A DNA stretch of 64,000 nucleotides from Lepas anatifera (GCA_034440635.1 JAOTON010000047.1:372001-436000), one strand, 5' to 3'. Positions 22,007 to 33,583 are shown, counted from the stretch's first letter. Numbers and translations: made by a program. Notes: generated by a model not told the origin, from the letters alone.

Positions 22007-25000
22007 GTGAGACATATCACTATTTCTCAGTAAATCATAGTAAAATACTGGAGAGAGGGCGATGGTCTCACAGAATTTCATGCGTCTCAACTGAGGAAAA
22101 CAATTCTTAAAATTCTCAAGAATTTTTTTCTGAAACTTTGAAACTAAGTTCTGTGTTTGTGTAGACAGCCGCCAACTCTCCTGATAAGAATTGTTGATAG
22201 GTTAGGTCAGTGTCGGGTAGGTATGGCTATGTTATGCTACCCATGAAATATTATATTAGGAAGATGTTAGTGCCACACAGCCCCCTCCAACAGCAAGTGC
22301 AGATTATAGGATGTGATATCACACCTTGTGGCATATAACATGGGAAAATTAAATTTTTAAATGTCCAAAATTTTGCAAAGAAAGGCCCAGAACTGAGGTT
22401 GAGATGCTTGTTTGCTGCATTTGGGATAAAATTGATAATCATGTATTGTCTCAAATTGGTAAGCAGGCAGTGCTATTATTAGCAGTTTGACACACAGCGT
22501 GAGGATGAAGGAATTCCTCCATGCCTGTGTGATGTCACTTGGCATGAAAGAATCCTCTTTTATGTACCGTTAAGTAAAGGTATATTGAGTGCCACCAGCA
22601 GGTTAGGTGTGTTGCAAGCGGCTTGCTGAAATTAGGAAAGGTTAGGTCAGGTTTTTTCATGTTCACTCTGAACCTTTTCTTTCAAAATCACCCATTCATA
22701 GTAAAATTGTAGCTTGTTGAAGTTGAAAATACCCTCCATCTCTCTCAATGCAAGCACGGATCAGCCCACTTTATGAAGCAACATAGTCAAAACTGAATGA
22801 AGTAATTGAGCTGTACTTTACTTTTGATTTTAAAACCAATGAACCATGTTTCTTTGTGGACTCCATAAACAAAGCTTGCTGACCACTGCTCCTTGAGTGT
22901 TTTTGGCAATTCAGCTTCTGCTTAGATGTACTTACTTTGCTCAGCTCCCAGTTGCTTTATGAAACAATGTGATGTGTGACTCAAAAGATGATTATATCAA
23001 CTTTTCAGCACCAGCTCCCCTCTCCCTGGTCTTGCTGCTTTTCCTGCATCTTCAAATGCTCAGCTGAAGAACATGCTGGACTCCCTTGACACAGAAGCTC
23101 TGGTCATGTTTGTCATGAATGAGGTAAGTATTTTTAAGGATAATGATTATCAGTTTCCATGAATTATTTATTTACTAGCTCAACATATATGGCTTGGGTT
23201 TCACTCATTTACTGTTCCATAACATTTTGTACATTTGAAATATATCATTCTGCATGTAGTTTTCTCTAAAGTACTATTCTCCTTTTTGTAAGATAACTTA
23301 TTTTGCTCAAGACCAATTATTCTAAATAGTCAAGTTCTTCCCAATGTAACCTGTCTCGGGCGAGTGTGGTTCGTGTGAACGCCGGCTGTGTTTGTGAGAG
23401 TTGCTGAGGGACACACTGGTGTACACTGCAGCTGAACGTGGAGGACTTCAGCGGGTGCGGGGACGCGCTGGGGCAGCTGCAGGCTGAGTTTGAGGCCTCC
23501 CAGCATGTCTACGCGCCCAGTCTGCCGGACCCGGCGCAGGTGAGGCACCCTCAGGGTTATGGCGGTGCCGAGAATGGCTGCTGCTGTACTAACCTCTGTC
23601 AGAACTGGCTACCGGCAATGGACGCTGTGGTTTGGAAAAATTGTCGGGTGTCCACCTCTAATTCTGTCCATTCTCTCGATGTCTATCGTCATTTGTTTTG
23701 CCCAGGACGGAGCAAGCCATATAGGGACTTATTTTTCCTTGGATGAAGTTATTAACAACGTCATCAAAGACGATCGATTATATTCGCTAGTCCTGCTTTA
23801 ACTTAGGCTGGCATCATTTGTTGTATTGAGCAAGACCTAGGGCAAGCATTATGAGGAAATTACTGGTGATCTAGGTAGGAGAAGATACGTCGGTAAATTT
23901 CCTTGACCGGGAAGCAGGATACCTGTTTCCATCCTAAACTCCGATTTTTTATGACTTGGCTGGTTTTCGGTGCTGGGCCTTGCGAGGGCCTCCGTGCCAT
24001 CCCGTGGCCTGACGGCCATTGGCCTTGTCGCGCTGGTTCCCTCCCGTCTTTGACGTCTGTTAGCGGGCTGACCCGAGCCCCTCCTTCCCCTTGCGGCATG
24101 ACCCGAGCCCCTCCTTCCCCTTGCGGCGTGACCCGAGCCCCTCCTTCTCCTGGTGGCGTGACCCGGGCCACTCCCTCCCCTGGTGGCGTGGCCCAAACCA
24201 CTCCCTCCCCTGGTGGAGTGGACCCGGGCCTCTCCCTCCCCTGGTGGAGTGAACCCGAGCCCGTCCTTCCCCTGGTGGAGTGGACCCGGGCCCCTCCCTC
24301 CCCTTGTGGCGTGGCCCAAACCACTCCCTCCCCTGGTGGAGTGGACCCGGGCCTCTCCCTCCCCTGGTGGAGTGGACCCGGGCCCTGTCCTTCCCCTGGT
24401 GGCCTGGCCCCGGTCCGGTGACGTCTGTTGGTGGGTTGGCCAGGTGCCGGCGCTGCTCTCCTCCTACAGCCGGATCACAGTGAACGTGGACCAGCTGGAG
24501 GCGCTGCAGCTGGCCCCCGGCGCCCAGAAAACACTGCTGCTGGTATTCATCGAGGACAAGCCGGGCGCCGACCGCAGCACGGCTCTGCAGCGCTCCGGTG
24601 GGTGTTAGCTCTGTCCGGGCCGCGCCGGTAAGGAAACATGACGCCAGGGCCGTCAGCTCTGTGGTAGTATGTGCATCATCTGCCTGCTATTGACGAGTTT
24701 ATGAATAGATGTCTGGAAAAAAGGTTCACAGTAACCGGACTCCGCTATAATAAGTTAGCATGCAGTCAAGCCGGGATTCTGTCGATACAATTTTGAGAAT
24801 TACCATTTTCTACGAAACAGGGCTACGTGCGCATATTGGAGTTCATATGGAGAGTCCTGTTTTCTAGCACGATGATTTTTTACCCTTTTCTGTTTGGTTG
24901 CTCCTCGGCCAAAAATCCCTCAGCTCTATGGTTGCATTCAGCGGATTTTGTATCCGGTACGATAACCGGCGCTGTGTGGGGTCGTACACTGCTGACGTCA

Positions 25001-28000
25001 TCGCTTGACTGCTCTCTGCTCGACAGACGCCATCATCGCCAAAGTTCTGGCCCGAGTGCGGCAGCTGACCAGCAAGTACTCGGCTGTGCTCACCGGCAAG
25101 CGCACCTCCATGGTAACGCCACCGCGTCCGCCGTCAATGCCGCCGCTGCCTCCTCTAACCGCGCATGACATTGTCGCGGATCCTGATCGTAATATTCTAT
25201 TAATTTCCCTGATATGCTTGGCGTCAGGAGGCGGTAAAATTTTCAGTAACACATGTCTTGTCTATCGTAGATAGAAACGAGTGCCACCAATACCTTATTT
25301 GTAAAGTGGAAACAATAACATTCAGTCTGTTCGAAAGTCTCACTCTTTTCTTATGGTGCTGAACCGTCTTGGACAGCCCGAATCACCACCATTGGGGATC
25401 TGGGACGCCGTGGTAACGATGTCTATGATGCTGATTAGGTGGCCTTCAAACCTCTTTGGCAGCTTGCTGCCCGAATAAAGCAGCAATACATCCGAGTCAG
25501 TCAGTACATTCAGCCTGTTTGGCAGTCCCTGAGCCAAACACCGCTTGAACAGGACTGTGTGTCTGGGTGTGAGTTCAGGCGGTTGCCTCGGCTCTGACCG
25601 GCACCTGCCGTGGCGTGGTGCGCAGGGTGGCGAGCAGAGTCGGCGGGTGGCGCGCAGTCTGCAGGCGGTGGCCGACGAGCCGGCGCTGGCCTACTTCGCC
25701 AACTTCAGCTGCGTCTACCTCTACACCTCGACGGCTCCTGTCATCCGGTTCCCGCCGCAGGGCGATAAACCGTCAGTACCGTTAAAGTTGTCTGTTCAGA
25801 GGCTGCACTGTCCCACACTTTGACTGGGATTTGAACTGAGCTTCCAATGGTGTAGAGCATAATAGAAACGCATTATTTCATATTTCGTTTCTCTCAGAAT
25901 TCAGTTTTTACCCCATAAAACGGCGCTTCATAACTCGACTGCTTTCTGAGCGCACGGAGGCCTATGTACAAGTAGCCCGCCGCCCTCTGGGACTGACGGC
26001 CAGTGTCGGACGTGTAGAGTGCGGTGCGACTCCTCTCTCGAACTGATGGAGTGGACACTCTCTAAACACACCCTTTTTCTGTGGGTCACTCTTACGCCCC
26101 GTGCCGTCACGCGGTGGCTACTGCCAGCAGGGCGCTGGTCCCCCTGTCCCGGGCAGGGTACAAGTCCCCCGTCCCGCCCCGTGCCGTGACGCCGTGGCTA
26201 CTACCGGCAGGGCGCTATTCCCCCTGTCCCGCTCTGTGCCGTGACGCAGTGGCTACTGCCGGCAGGGTACAGGTCCCCCTGTCCCAGGCAAGGTACAGGT
26301 CCCCCTGTCCCAGGCAAGGTACAGGTCCCCCTGTCCCAGGCAAAGTACAGGTCCCCTGTCACAGGCAAGGTACAGGTCCCCCTGTCCCAGGCAAGGTACA
26401 GGTCCCCCTGTCCCAGGCAAAGTACAGGTCCCCTGTCACAGGCAAGGTACAGGTCCCCTGTCCCAGGCAAGGTACAGGTCCCCCTGTCCCGCTCTGTGCT
26501 CTGACGCCGTGGCTACTGCCGGCAGGGTACAGGTCCCCGTGTCCCGCCCTGTGCCGTGACGCCGTGGCTACTGCCGGAAGGGCACAGGTCCCCTGTCTCG
26601 GGCAAGGTACAGGTCCCCCTGTCCCGCTCTGTGCTCTGACGCCGTGGCTACTGCCGGCAGGGTACAGGTCCCCCCGTCCCGCTCTGTGCTCTGACGCCGT
26701 GGCTACTGCCGGCAGGGTACAGGTCCCCGTGTCCCGCTCTGTGTCCTGACGCCGTGGCTACTGCCGGCAGGGCACAGGTCCCCTGTCTCGGGCAAGGTAC
26801 AGGTCCCCCTGTCCCTCTCCGTGCTCTGACGCCATGGCTACTGCCGGCAGGGTACAGGTCCCCGTGTCCCGCCCTGTGCCGTGACGCCGTGGCTACTGCC
26901 GGCAGGGCACAGGTCCCCCTGTCTCGGGCAAGGTACAGGTCCCCCCGTCCCGCTCTGTGCTCTGACGCCGTGGCTACTGCCGGCAGGGTACAGGTCCCCC
27001 CGTCCCGCTCTGTGCTCTGACGCCGTGGCTACTGCCGGCAGGGTACAGGTCCCCGTGTCCCGCTCTGTGTCCTGACGCCGGGGCTACTGCCGGCAGGGCA
27101 CAGGTCCCCCTGTCTCGGGCAAGGTACAGGTCCCCCTGTCCCTCTCCGTGCTCTGACGCCATGGCTACTGCCGGCAGGGTACAGGTCCCCGTGTCCCGCC
27201 CTGTGCCGTGACGCCGTGGCTACTGCCGGCAGGGCACAGGTCCCCCTGTCTCGGGCAAGGTACAGGTCCCCCGTCCCGCTCTGTGCTCTGACGCCGTGGC
27301 TACTGCCGGCAGGGTACAGGTCCCCCCTGTCCCGCTCTGTGCTCTGACGCCGTGGCTACTGCCGGCAGGGTACAGGTCCCCGTGTCCCGCTCTGTGTCCT
27401 GACGCCGTGGCTACTGCCAGCAGGGCACAGGTCCCCTGTCTCGGGCAAGGTACAGGTCCCCTGTCCCTCTCCGTGCTCTGACGCCATGGCTACTGCCGGC
27501 AGGGTACAGGTCCCCGTGTCCCGCCCTGTGCCGTGACGCCGTGGCTACTGCCGGCAGGGCACAGGTCCCCCTGTCTCGGGCAAGGTACAGGTCCCCCGTC
27601 CCGCTCTGTGCTCTGACGCCGTGGCTACTGTCGGCAGGGTACAGGTCCCCGTGTCCCGCCCTGTGCCGTGACGCCGTGGCTACTGCCGGCAGGGTACAGG
27701 TCCCTGTGTCCCCTCTGTGTCCTGACGCCATGGCTACTGCCGGCAAGGTACAGGTCCCCCGTCCCGCTCTGTGCTCTGACGCCGTGGCTACTGCTGACAG
27801 GGACACGTCCCCTGTCCCTCTCCGTGCTCTGACGCCGTTGCTACTGCCGGCAGGGTACACGTCCCCCTGTCCCTCTCCGTGCTCTGACGCCGTGGCTACT
27901 GCCGGCAGGGCACAGGTCCCCTGTCCCGGCAGGGTACAGGTCCCCCTGTCCCTCTCTGTGCTCTGACGCCGTGGCTACTGCCGGCAGGGTACAGGTCCCC

Positions 28001-29803
28001 CCGTCCCGCTCTGTGCTCTGACGCCTTGGCTACTGCCGGCAGGGTGCTGGTGATGCTGAACTCCACGCTGATTACCTCCAACACCAGCTCCTGTGAGAAC
28101 TCGACAGAGCAGACTGCCAGCCTCACCTGGTCGGATGTGCAAGGACCCAGCGGCGACTACCAGCTGGACACCGTCACGCTGACGTGAGTACCGCTGCCTG
28201 TGTCCACTAAGCCGGCTCAGTGACAGTGTGGGCGCGTGGAGGGGGAGATGCTGCACAGCGCGGTCCGAACCCAACCGAAAACTTACCGAGATGTACACGG
28301 TGGTGAGATGGATGACAAGAGATATTATGCAAGGAAATTTAGTTTTGAAAAAGAAAAAGGGGGGGGGGAGAGGAGAAAACCCAAAAAAAATTGTGGGGCT
28401 AAAAAAAAAATTTTTTTTTTTAGTTCTCTCCTACCCATGGATAGAGCAAACAGGAAGAAATCTTCTGCACCTGCCAGGGACTTTGACAGAAGGGGGTGGA
28501 CGGGTGGGTTCAACCAGGTCATGCTTTCTTCTTGAACAACTATTCAATTTTAATTAAACGTTGTTGGGTGCTAAAAAGGGAAGCTCGAAAATACGTCATA
28601 TACCTCATTTTCTCACGGACTTAAAATTTGGTTCTCGTTCAGCTTAAAATATCGTTCAACGTCGCTGGGTGGCGGCAGAGTCCCTGAATACGTTTTAGGT
28701 GAAGACTGTGTGTAGGTTTGATCTCACCGGACGGTTTTCTGTAGGCTTAGCCCCGTGGGGCGGCTGTTCACTCCACCTGGCTACTGTTTGCAGGTTTAGC
28801 CCCGCCGGGCGGCTGTCTGCAGGCTTAGCCCCGCCGGGTGGCTGTCTGCAGTTTTAGCCCCGCCGGGCGGCTGTCTGCAGGTTTAGCCCCGCCGGGCGGC
28901 TGTCTGCAGGTTTAGCCCCACCGGGCGGCTGTCTGCAGGTTTAACCCCGCCGGGCGGCTGTTTGCAGGCTGAACTTTGCCGGGCGACTGTCTGGCCGGGA
29001 GGGCGTGCCGCCCTCGGTTTCGTCGTGGACGCTGCCCGACGTGCAGCTCAGCTACACGGGCACCGTAGGTGGCCAGCAGGTGACGGACAAGCTCATCATG
29101 CTGGACATGGACGAGGTGTACGCGCCGACACACTTAAGCTACCACTGCACCTCTCGCAAGTGGGCTGCCAAGAACAGCAACGACTCGATGGACGCGACCT
29201 CGCTGGAGCTGCCCGGTTTCCAGGTAAGGACTGCCGCCGCCGTGTCCGTGGTGGGGTCCGGCCAGGCCAGTGTCGCCCTCCTGAGGGACGGCCTGACCGG
29301 AGCTGCCCATCCCCAGTTGTAGTATGTACCGGAGTGGTCTTCATTCGCTGCCGGAATCGGCCGGCAGAGGGTGGACACTCAGTGAAATCGTGCTGAAGGC
29401 TATGGCGTTTTCCCTCAACACATTTGATGGGTCGCTTGGACCCCAGAAGTTTTTGTCGGGAGTAACATTTTACGTGAGGGGATTAATTGTCAACTACTTG
29501 TGTAAATGAGCTTTTCAGAACAGTTTTTTCATCCCAGGCGTACACTGATCTGTGACGTGGCTGGCTGGTCTGACGCCGCCCTCCCGCCTCCAGGTTCAGG
29601 CATTCTTGGGCACCGATACGTCGTTTGGACGCGCCTGGGACTGCACGCCCTTCTTCACCATTCCAATCTGGTCGGGCCTGTTTCTGTCGCTGATTCTGCT
29701 GCTCATCTTCATCTGGTCCATGTATATGCTAGCCAGCGTGCCGACCAGTGACCGGTTCGACGACCCGCGGGGTCAGCCGCTGCACGTGCCTACCAGCGAC
29801 TAG
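21915..29803 (+). CDS. ATP6AP1: V-type proton ATPase accessory subunit S1 (Ac45), nine coding exons
   Basis: This is an accessory membrane glycoprotein of the vacuolar proton pump; the family helps assemble and target V-ATPase in the secretory and endolysosomal pathway. Coding exons: 21915-22006, 23009-23123, 23432-23539, 24444-24597, 25027-25112, 25626-25771, 28043-28183, 28968-29223 and 29594-29803. They join in phase to 435 residues plus a stop, slightly short of typical animal Ac45 (about 460-470). All introns are GT-AG. Residues 1-18 form a signal peptide (MDFLKLLLLLVTLTSSNA). N-glycosylation sequons occur at NFS, NST, NTS, NST and NDS. The conserved 'LSYHCTS' lies in exon 8. A membrane span at about 392-413 ('IWSGLFLSLILLLIFIWSM') precedes a 22-residue tail. 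Introns 3, 6 and 7 contain GC-rich tandem repeats that touch the acceptor side. Exon junctions are inferred from splice signals and frame only. Confidence 0.92.
23009..23123 (+). CDS. ATP6AP1: ATP6AP1 exon 2
   Basis: The acceptor is 'atcaacttttcag' and the donor GAG|gtaagta. It completes the split serine codon and ends in phase 0. Confidence 0.88.
23432..23539 (+). CDS. ATP6AP1: ATP6AP1 exon 3
   Basis: The acceptor is 'gtgtacactgcag' and the donor CAG|gtgagg. It is exactly 36 codons and includes 'LNVEDFSGCG', matching the VEDF region of Ac45. Confidence 0.9.
23850..24420 (+). repeat. ATP6AP1 intron 3 minisatellite, 30-bp unit
   Basis: Between 24060 and 24410 about eleven copies of a 30-bp unit (CTCCCTCCCCTGGTGGAGTG followed by GACCCGGGCC) are arranged head to tail. 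Copies at the left end are more diverged (CCCTTGCGGCGTGACCCGAG). Because the unit is a multiple of three, long frames appear on both strands (for example 23903-24421 plus, 23849-24324 minus); these are artefacts. 'tgacgtctgtt' followed by a G-rich run occurs at both ends of the array (24050 and 24419), the right one leading straight into the acceptor of exon 4. Confidence 0.9.
24444..24597 (+). CDS. ATP6AP1: ATP6AP1 exon 4
   Basis: The acceptor is 'gggttggccag' and the donor G|gtgggt. It encodes 51 codons plus one base, including 'KTLLLVFIEDKP', a hydrophobic strand conserved in the family. Confidence 0.9.
25027..25112 (+). CDS. ATP6AP1: ATP6AP1 exon 5
   Basis: The acceptor is 'ctctgctcgacag' and the donor ATG|gtaacg. 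It closes the codon begun in exon 4 and ends in phase 0. Confidence 0.87.
25626..25771 (+). CDS. ATP6AP1: ATP6AP1 exon 6
   Basis: The acceptor is 'gtggtgcgcag' and the donor CC|gtcagt. It encodes 'ANFSCVYLYTSTAPVIRFPP', with one glycosylation sequon. Two bases of a proline codon are left for exon 7. Confidence 0.88.
26093..28042 (+). repeat. ATP6AP1 intron 6 minisatellite whose unit contains the splice acceptor
   Basis: Roughly 1.95 kb of intron 6 consists of a variable ~55-80-bp unit containing GACGCCGTGGCTACTGCCGG, then CAGGGTACAGGTCCCC. I count 28 instances of the 'GGCTACTGCCGGCAG'-like acceptor core (allowing changes), the last being the acceptor used for exon 7. A shorter sub-repeat, CAGGTCCCCCTGTCCCAGGC, is amplified at 26275-26480. 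Frames such as 26081-26749 and 27411-27860 only translate the array. Bases after the acceptor in the units (GGTACAGGT) resemble the first bases of exon 7 (GGTGCTGGT). Confidence 0.92.
28043..28183 (+). CDS. ATP6AP1: ATP6AP1 exon 7
   Basis: The acceptor is 'gctactgccggcag', the last member of the upstream array, and the donor AC|gtgagt. It carries three N-glycosylation sequons (NST, NTS, NST). Confidence 0.9.
28325..28420 (+). repeat. Poly-A, poly-G and poly-T tracts in intron 7
   Basis: A G9 tract, an A8 run and an A10-T11 block lie close together. These runs create spurious overlapping frames on both strands. No gene is supported. Confidence 0.7.
28700..28967 (+). repeat. ATP6AP1 intron 7 minisatellite, 29-bp unit ending at the acceptor
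   Basis: The 29-bp unit GTTTAGCCCCGCCGGGCGGC followed by TGTCTGCAG is repeated head to tail from about 28790 to the acceptor at 28967, with looser copies from 28700. Seven CTG(T)TGCAG-type acceptor motifs occur, the last being the real one. The first 28 bases of exon 8 are themselves a diverged copy of the unit. Confidence 0.9.
28968..29223 (+). CDS. ATP6AP1: ATP6AP1 exon 8
   Basis: The acceptor is 'cggctgtttgcag' and the donor CAG|gtaagg. It encodes 85 codons plus the last base of a threonine codon. It contains 'KLIMLDMDEVYAPTHLSYHC', the most family-diagnostic part of the luminal domain. Confidence 0.92.
29594..29803 (+). CDS. ATP6AP1: ATP6AP1 exon 9 (membrane span and tail)
   Basis: The acceptor is 'ctcccgcctccag' and the stop TAG is at 29801-29803. 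It encodes 'VQAFLGTDTSFGRAWDC', the transmembrane helix and the cytosolic tail ending LHVPTSD. Confidence 0.93.
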   Translation, partial: VQAFLGTDTSFGRAWDCTPFFTIPIWSGLFLSLILLLIFIWSMYMLASVPTSDRFDDPRGQPLHVPTSD

Positions 29804-31252
29804 GCGGCGCTGGCAGCTCCCGCCAGACGGCACTACCAGCCACAGCCCGCCAGAGAGCGGCCGTCATCCACCGATTGCCGCTGAAAACACAAGCACACTG
29901 CGGGGTGTTGCTCCGCGAAGGAAGATTGGTCTGGAGTGGGAACCGGCATGGGTAGCTCTCAAATCCACGTGTGTTGTCTTAGGAGCAGAAGCAAACCTGG
30001 GGTGGACTGTCACCAGAAAGCCTACCCACTTCGGAAGCATGTGCTTGTTCTGCGGCAGAAACCAAATTGGGGTATATCGCCACCTGGAGGTGAAGTAATT
30101 AGATAAGCACGTGCTGGAGTTGTTGCCTTGCCGGAGAGGCCGCAGAGGCGTCGGACAGGAAACAGCGGGCTGGCTGGGTGTGGTGGGCTGCTAATTACAA
30201 CAGAGCTGAGCCGAGATGGTCATTGTAGTTTTTATGTGTAGCGTACGCAACATTCCACTGCACCTGCTGGGGTGTTTAGCGAATTTAATGTGTCGGATAC
30301 CACCCGCCAGCGCGGTTCTTACGAACCGGTGTGTGTCACGATTATGCTAGAGGACAACTCGGATGTCAGAGTCGGCCTCCTACCGCTGGTGGTCGTGTGA
30401 GTTTGGATATCGATACTTTGTGGACATGTATGTGACGGATTTTGTTTCGTGTGTGAAGTCTTGTGACTGCGTTCTTAACAGAATTATACTAAACAAGTGG
30501 CCGCTGAGATCAACAAGTGGAGAAGGCTGATTACGGCATGCTTTGCACCTGTTAACGGGGCTGCCTCGTGCCGAGTGCAAACCATAATATATGTATCTAC
30601 GCAACGCAGTCGCTGTTTTCTGGTAGAAGCAGGCTGATGCCCGTGAGAAATAGGCAATATAACAGGGGCGTTAACTTCTTACGCTTCTCGAACCTCTCTG
30701 TAGGCAATGATTCTATTTATATATATTTATATTTTCTTGCGGTTCCAAGCCTTGATTGCTTGAAAATGGCTAGTGTTTAGTAGCTCAATCGGCGAGACAC
30801 ATTTCCGCGCAATTTTTGATGATAATCGTTAATCGTCATTAGAAAATAGGCGTGAAGTGGCCGTGGTGGTCGTGTGCTAAAATTATGATGCTGTGCTCGG
30901 ACGTCACGGAAGTTCGTATCGGTTTCCTGTGATTCCACTGAAATTCTGGTGCTGTATGAGGCTTAGCTGGATCGAAAGGAACTGGTGTGAAGCATCAGCA
31001 CCAGAGGCCTGCATGCTGAATTTCACCGAGTGGTCCTCACTGCAGTAGGACAATGACTACTGCTACTTGTGGTTTGAAATTATGAGATGCTAATGAAACC
31101 GGAAACGCATGTACCAAGTCGTGAAAGAGGTACACAACCGGGCTTATTGAGGTAGATTCAAGGTAGATCCTGGTAGGAGAGCTTGCACTTTTCCGGAACC
31201 GCTGACATTTAAAGTGGCGCTGTAGTGAACTTACAGGCTCGCTCCGGCTGTT
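29804..31252 (+). other. ATP6AP1 3' flank, no further gene seen
   Basis: This presumably begins with the 3' UTR. I found no canonical AATAAA close to the stop, so the polyadenylation site is not defined. Short frames here have no recognisable content. Confidence 0.35.
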
Positions 31253-31403
31253 ATGCAGTGGTACGGCGGCGCCGGCGCCTGCGGCCGGTGCTGCCACCTG
31301 TGCGTGGTGTGGCGAACTAGCCGGCTGCGGCAGTCGTCGCGTGGCCGCACGCCTCAGTTAGCGTGCACGTGCGGGGACCAGTGGACGGAGTTCGGCGCGC
31401 TGG
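31253..31403 (+). CDS. Candidate exon of an unidentified Cys-rich protein
   Basis: This GC-rich open segment is preceded by 'cggctgttatgcag' and followed by G|gtgagt. It can be read as an internal exon from 31259, or as a first exon from ATG 31253. It encodes about 50 residues with strongly biased codons and the pattern C-x2-C-C-x2-C...C-x-C ('CGRCCHLC', 'LACTCGDQW'), suggestive of a small zinc ribbon. I do not recognise the family. The splice phase (one base left over) fits both downstream candidates at 33525 and 34890. If the ATG is the start, the protein would be about 69 or 117 residues. Confidence 0.4.
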
Positions 31404-33524
31404 GTGAGTACTCCTAACCGCCGTTCACGAGCTGTCACCCACGGTCAGAGTTACGGCCAAATGAACCGTTTTCCACTACCTGCATGCCGTAGTTGTCGTC
31501 ACCATCAATTTCACGCGGGTTGTATGTATCTCATGTAGAATATGTGGCGTTTTTTTGCGGATATCCTGTGTGCTTACCGTTTTCCAACATTTGGGATACG
31601 TCCGACGCCTGGATTGTGTGGGTGGCTACCGCTAGTAGGCGTGTCCTTTAATTATTTTTCTCCATGAATTCCATCGGTGTATATTCCTCACTTGAACCGC
31701 CAAAACATAGCAATAATAGAAAACAGTATCGCTGAAATATCACTAAAGCCCGTTTTAGAGCCAGTGTTCTTTCATATATGCGAATCTCATTTTCGTTAAC
31801 GCCTCAATCCCTATCTGTACCAGTCTAACCAGCACCCACAGTTGTATCGATATTCGTTGCGAGCGAGTTTACACTTACAGAAATCGTAGTTTGAAATTAA
31901 TTCTAATAATATCTTGAAGTTTTTGGAAGCCTGAGTGTGACAATGAAGCGGTATTAAGAGCGTGCCACAGGGAAATTTAGTAATTTTTTATTTGGAGTTT
32001 TTGCATGAGTGATTCCTTGTTTGTATAAAGGATAAATGCATGCGGTCGGCCGGAGATTTGTTTTTCGGTTATCGCTTCCTCTAAAATTGTCATCTAGGGG
32101 ATTTTTTTAAGATGTGTATGTAGTCTTGGTTACATTTGGTCATTGGCAACACTAAATGTAACGCTCCACGTAAATGTAACGCTCATTATAATTTCCCGTG
32201 TAAGGAAGGCCGCTTTCAATTGTATCTACTGCGTGTTTCAGAAAGGATGATAATTTTGAAACGTTCAGAAAAGGACTGAAAATCTTCCAATTCGTCGAGA
32301 ACAGTCAATTTAATGGGGAAATAATGGGACATCTTTGGAGAAAACATTTTTACTAACATCAACTCTTTTTCTCACATTGAATGCACTCGGAGAAAGGATG
32401 CATAAAACGTGATATATTTTAGCTCATATTCGGCAGCGCTCTAAAAAATTTGATTTAGCATGAACATATGACACGTGAACATGGATATCAAAAGCACAAT
32501 TTGTAGGAATGTTGCACGTGTAATGTTTGTAGCCAACGTTTTTTCCAACATTCCATGTGAATCGCTCAATGCGGTGGACACAACGCAGAATATCTCACCG
32601 TTCACAAGAGACCAGGACCAACCTGGCATTGTTTGCTTGGGCTCGGGCCTCCCTGAGCGTGAGAAGTGGGTTTTTTTGAGAATTAATTGCAAGACGCAGT
32701 GTGTGTATGTGAGCTGTGATGTACAAAATTCATAAGGTAATGTTTGCAGTGTCATACTTGTCGTGTGGTACGCTCGTGACTTTGTACGAACAAATTTCGG
32801 TGAGGGCAAAATATACAAAATTTTCAACTCATTTTTAAGGATTTCTCATGGTAGTAGAAGTATAAAAATTGCTATAAAAATATGCATAATCGGAAATGTC
32901 TCAATAGTTTTCTTTGGATTGATGTATTGATTCGTACCACAACAACCTTTTTATAGCCTTATTAGGATCTTTTCAAAATAATGCTCTTTCCGAACCAGCC
33001 AGTAGTCTCGGAACTCTGCACGTATCTGACAAAAATTTGATTAGTTTTATTTTCACAATCCATGCAATGTCATGTCCCAGAAATGAATTAACAGACGAAT
33101 TTCGTTACGAAGCAAACGCTGAAAAGTAACATCGAATTATCTCACATATTCTTCTCGTGCCCTCTTTAAGTGGTGGCGCCTTGTTCTGTCATTAGCTGGC
33201 ATTTGAAGGTCACAATTAACGAGGAAGAAGCCACAAAAACCCGCAGCAGGCTGGTTTTTTATAGCTTTACTTTAACCGCTGCCACTGACTACTTAATGTG
33301 CACGCTACTCCTGCGGGTGTGATCGACCCCCGAATTCGAGTCGGATGTGACTTCCCATCCGTGCTGTCACTAACTGAATCCGGCACTATCTCCACTTCTC
33401 CTTAAAATTGTGTTCATTGCGTTTCTCAAATGGATGATCCTTTTACTTGGCAGCCCACATCATTACGGTGGGCTCGATGTTAGTTTCGTGCCTAGAAAGC
33501 TGCTCGTTTGCTCTTCCAATTAAG

Positions 33525-33583
33525 GGCATCAAGTGAACATCGCCCTGGAGAACTACATCAGCGACAAGCAGCCTGAGTTGTAG
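33525..33583 (+). CDS. Candidate terminal exon A for the 31.25-kb exon
   Basis: After the pyrimidine-rich acceptor 'tgctcttccaattaag', the phase left by the exon at 31403 gives 'GHQVNIALENYISDKQPEL' and TAG at 33581. Codon choice is strongly C/G-ending, as in the ATP6AP1 exons, which supports real coding. The short length limits confidence, and the function is unknown. Confidence 0.35.

Noticed and set aside
22190..22660. GGTTAGGT motifs resembling the arthropod telomere repeat
   Set aside because: Only scattered single copies in ATP6AP1 intron 1, not an array.
23849..24631. Overlapping frames of 141-172 codons on both strands
   Set aside because: The 30-bp unit is a multiple of three, so open frames are automatic. 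Only 24444-24597 is coding, as ATP6AP1 exon 4.
26081..27966. Long frames of Pro/Gly/Cys-rich protein on both strands
   Set aside because: They are translations of the intron 6 minisatellite; the repeat lacks stops in several frames.
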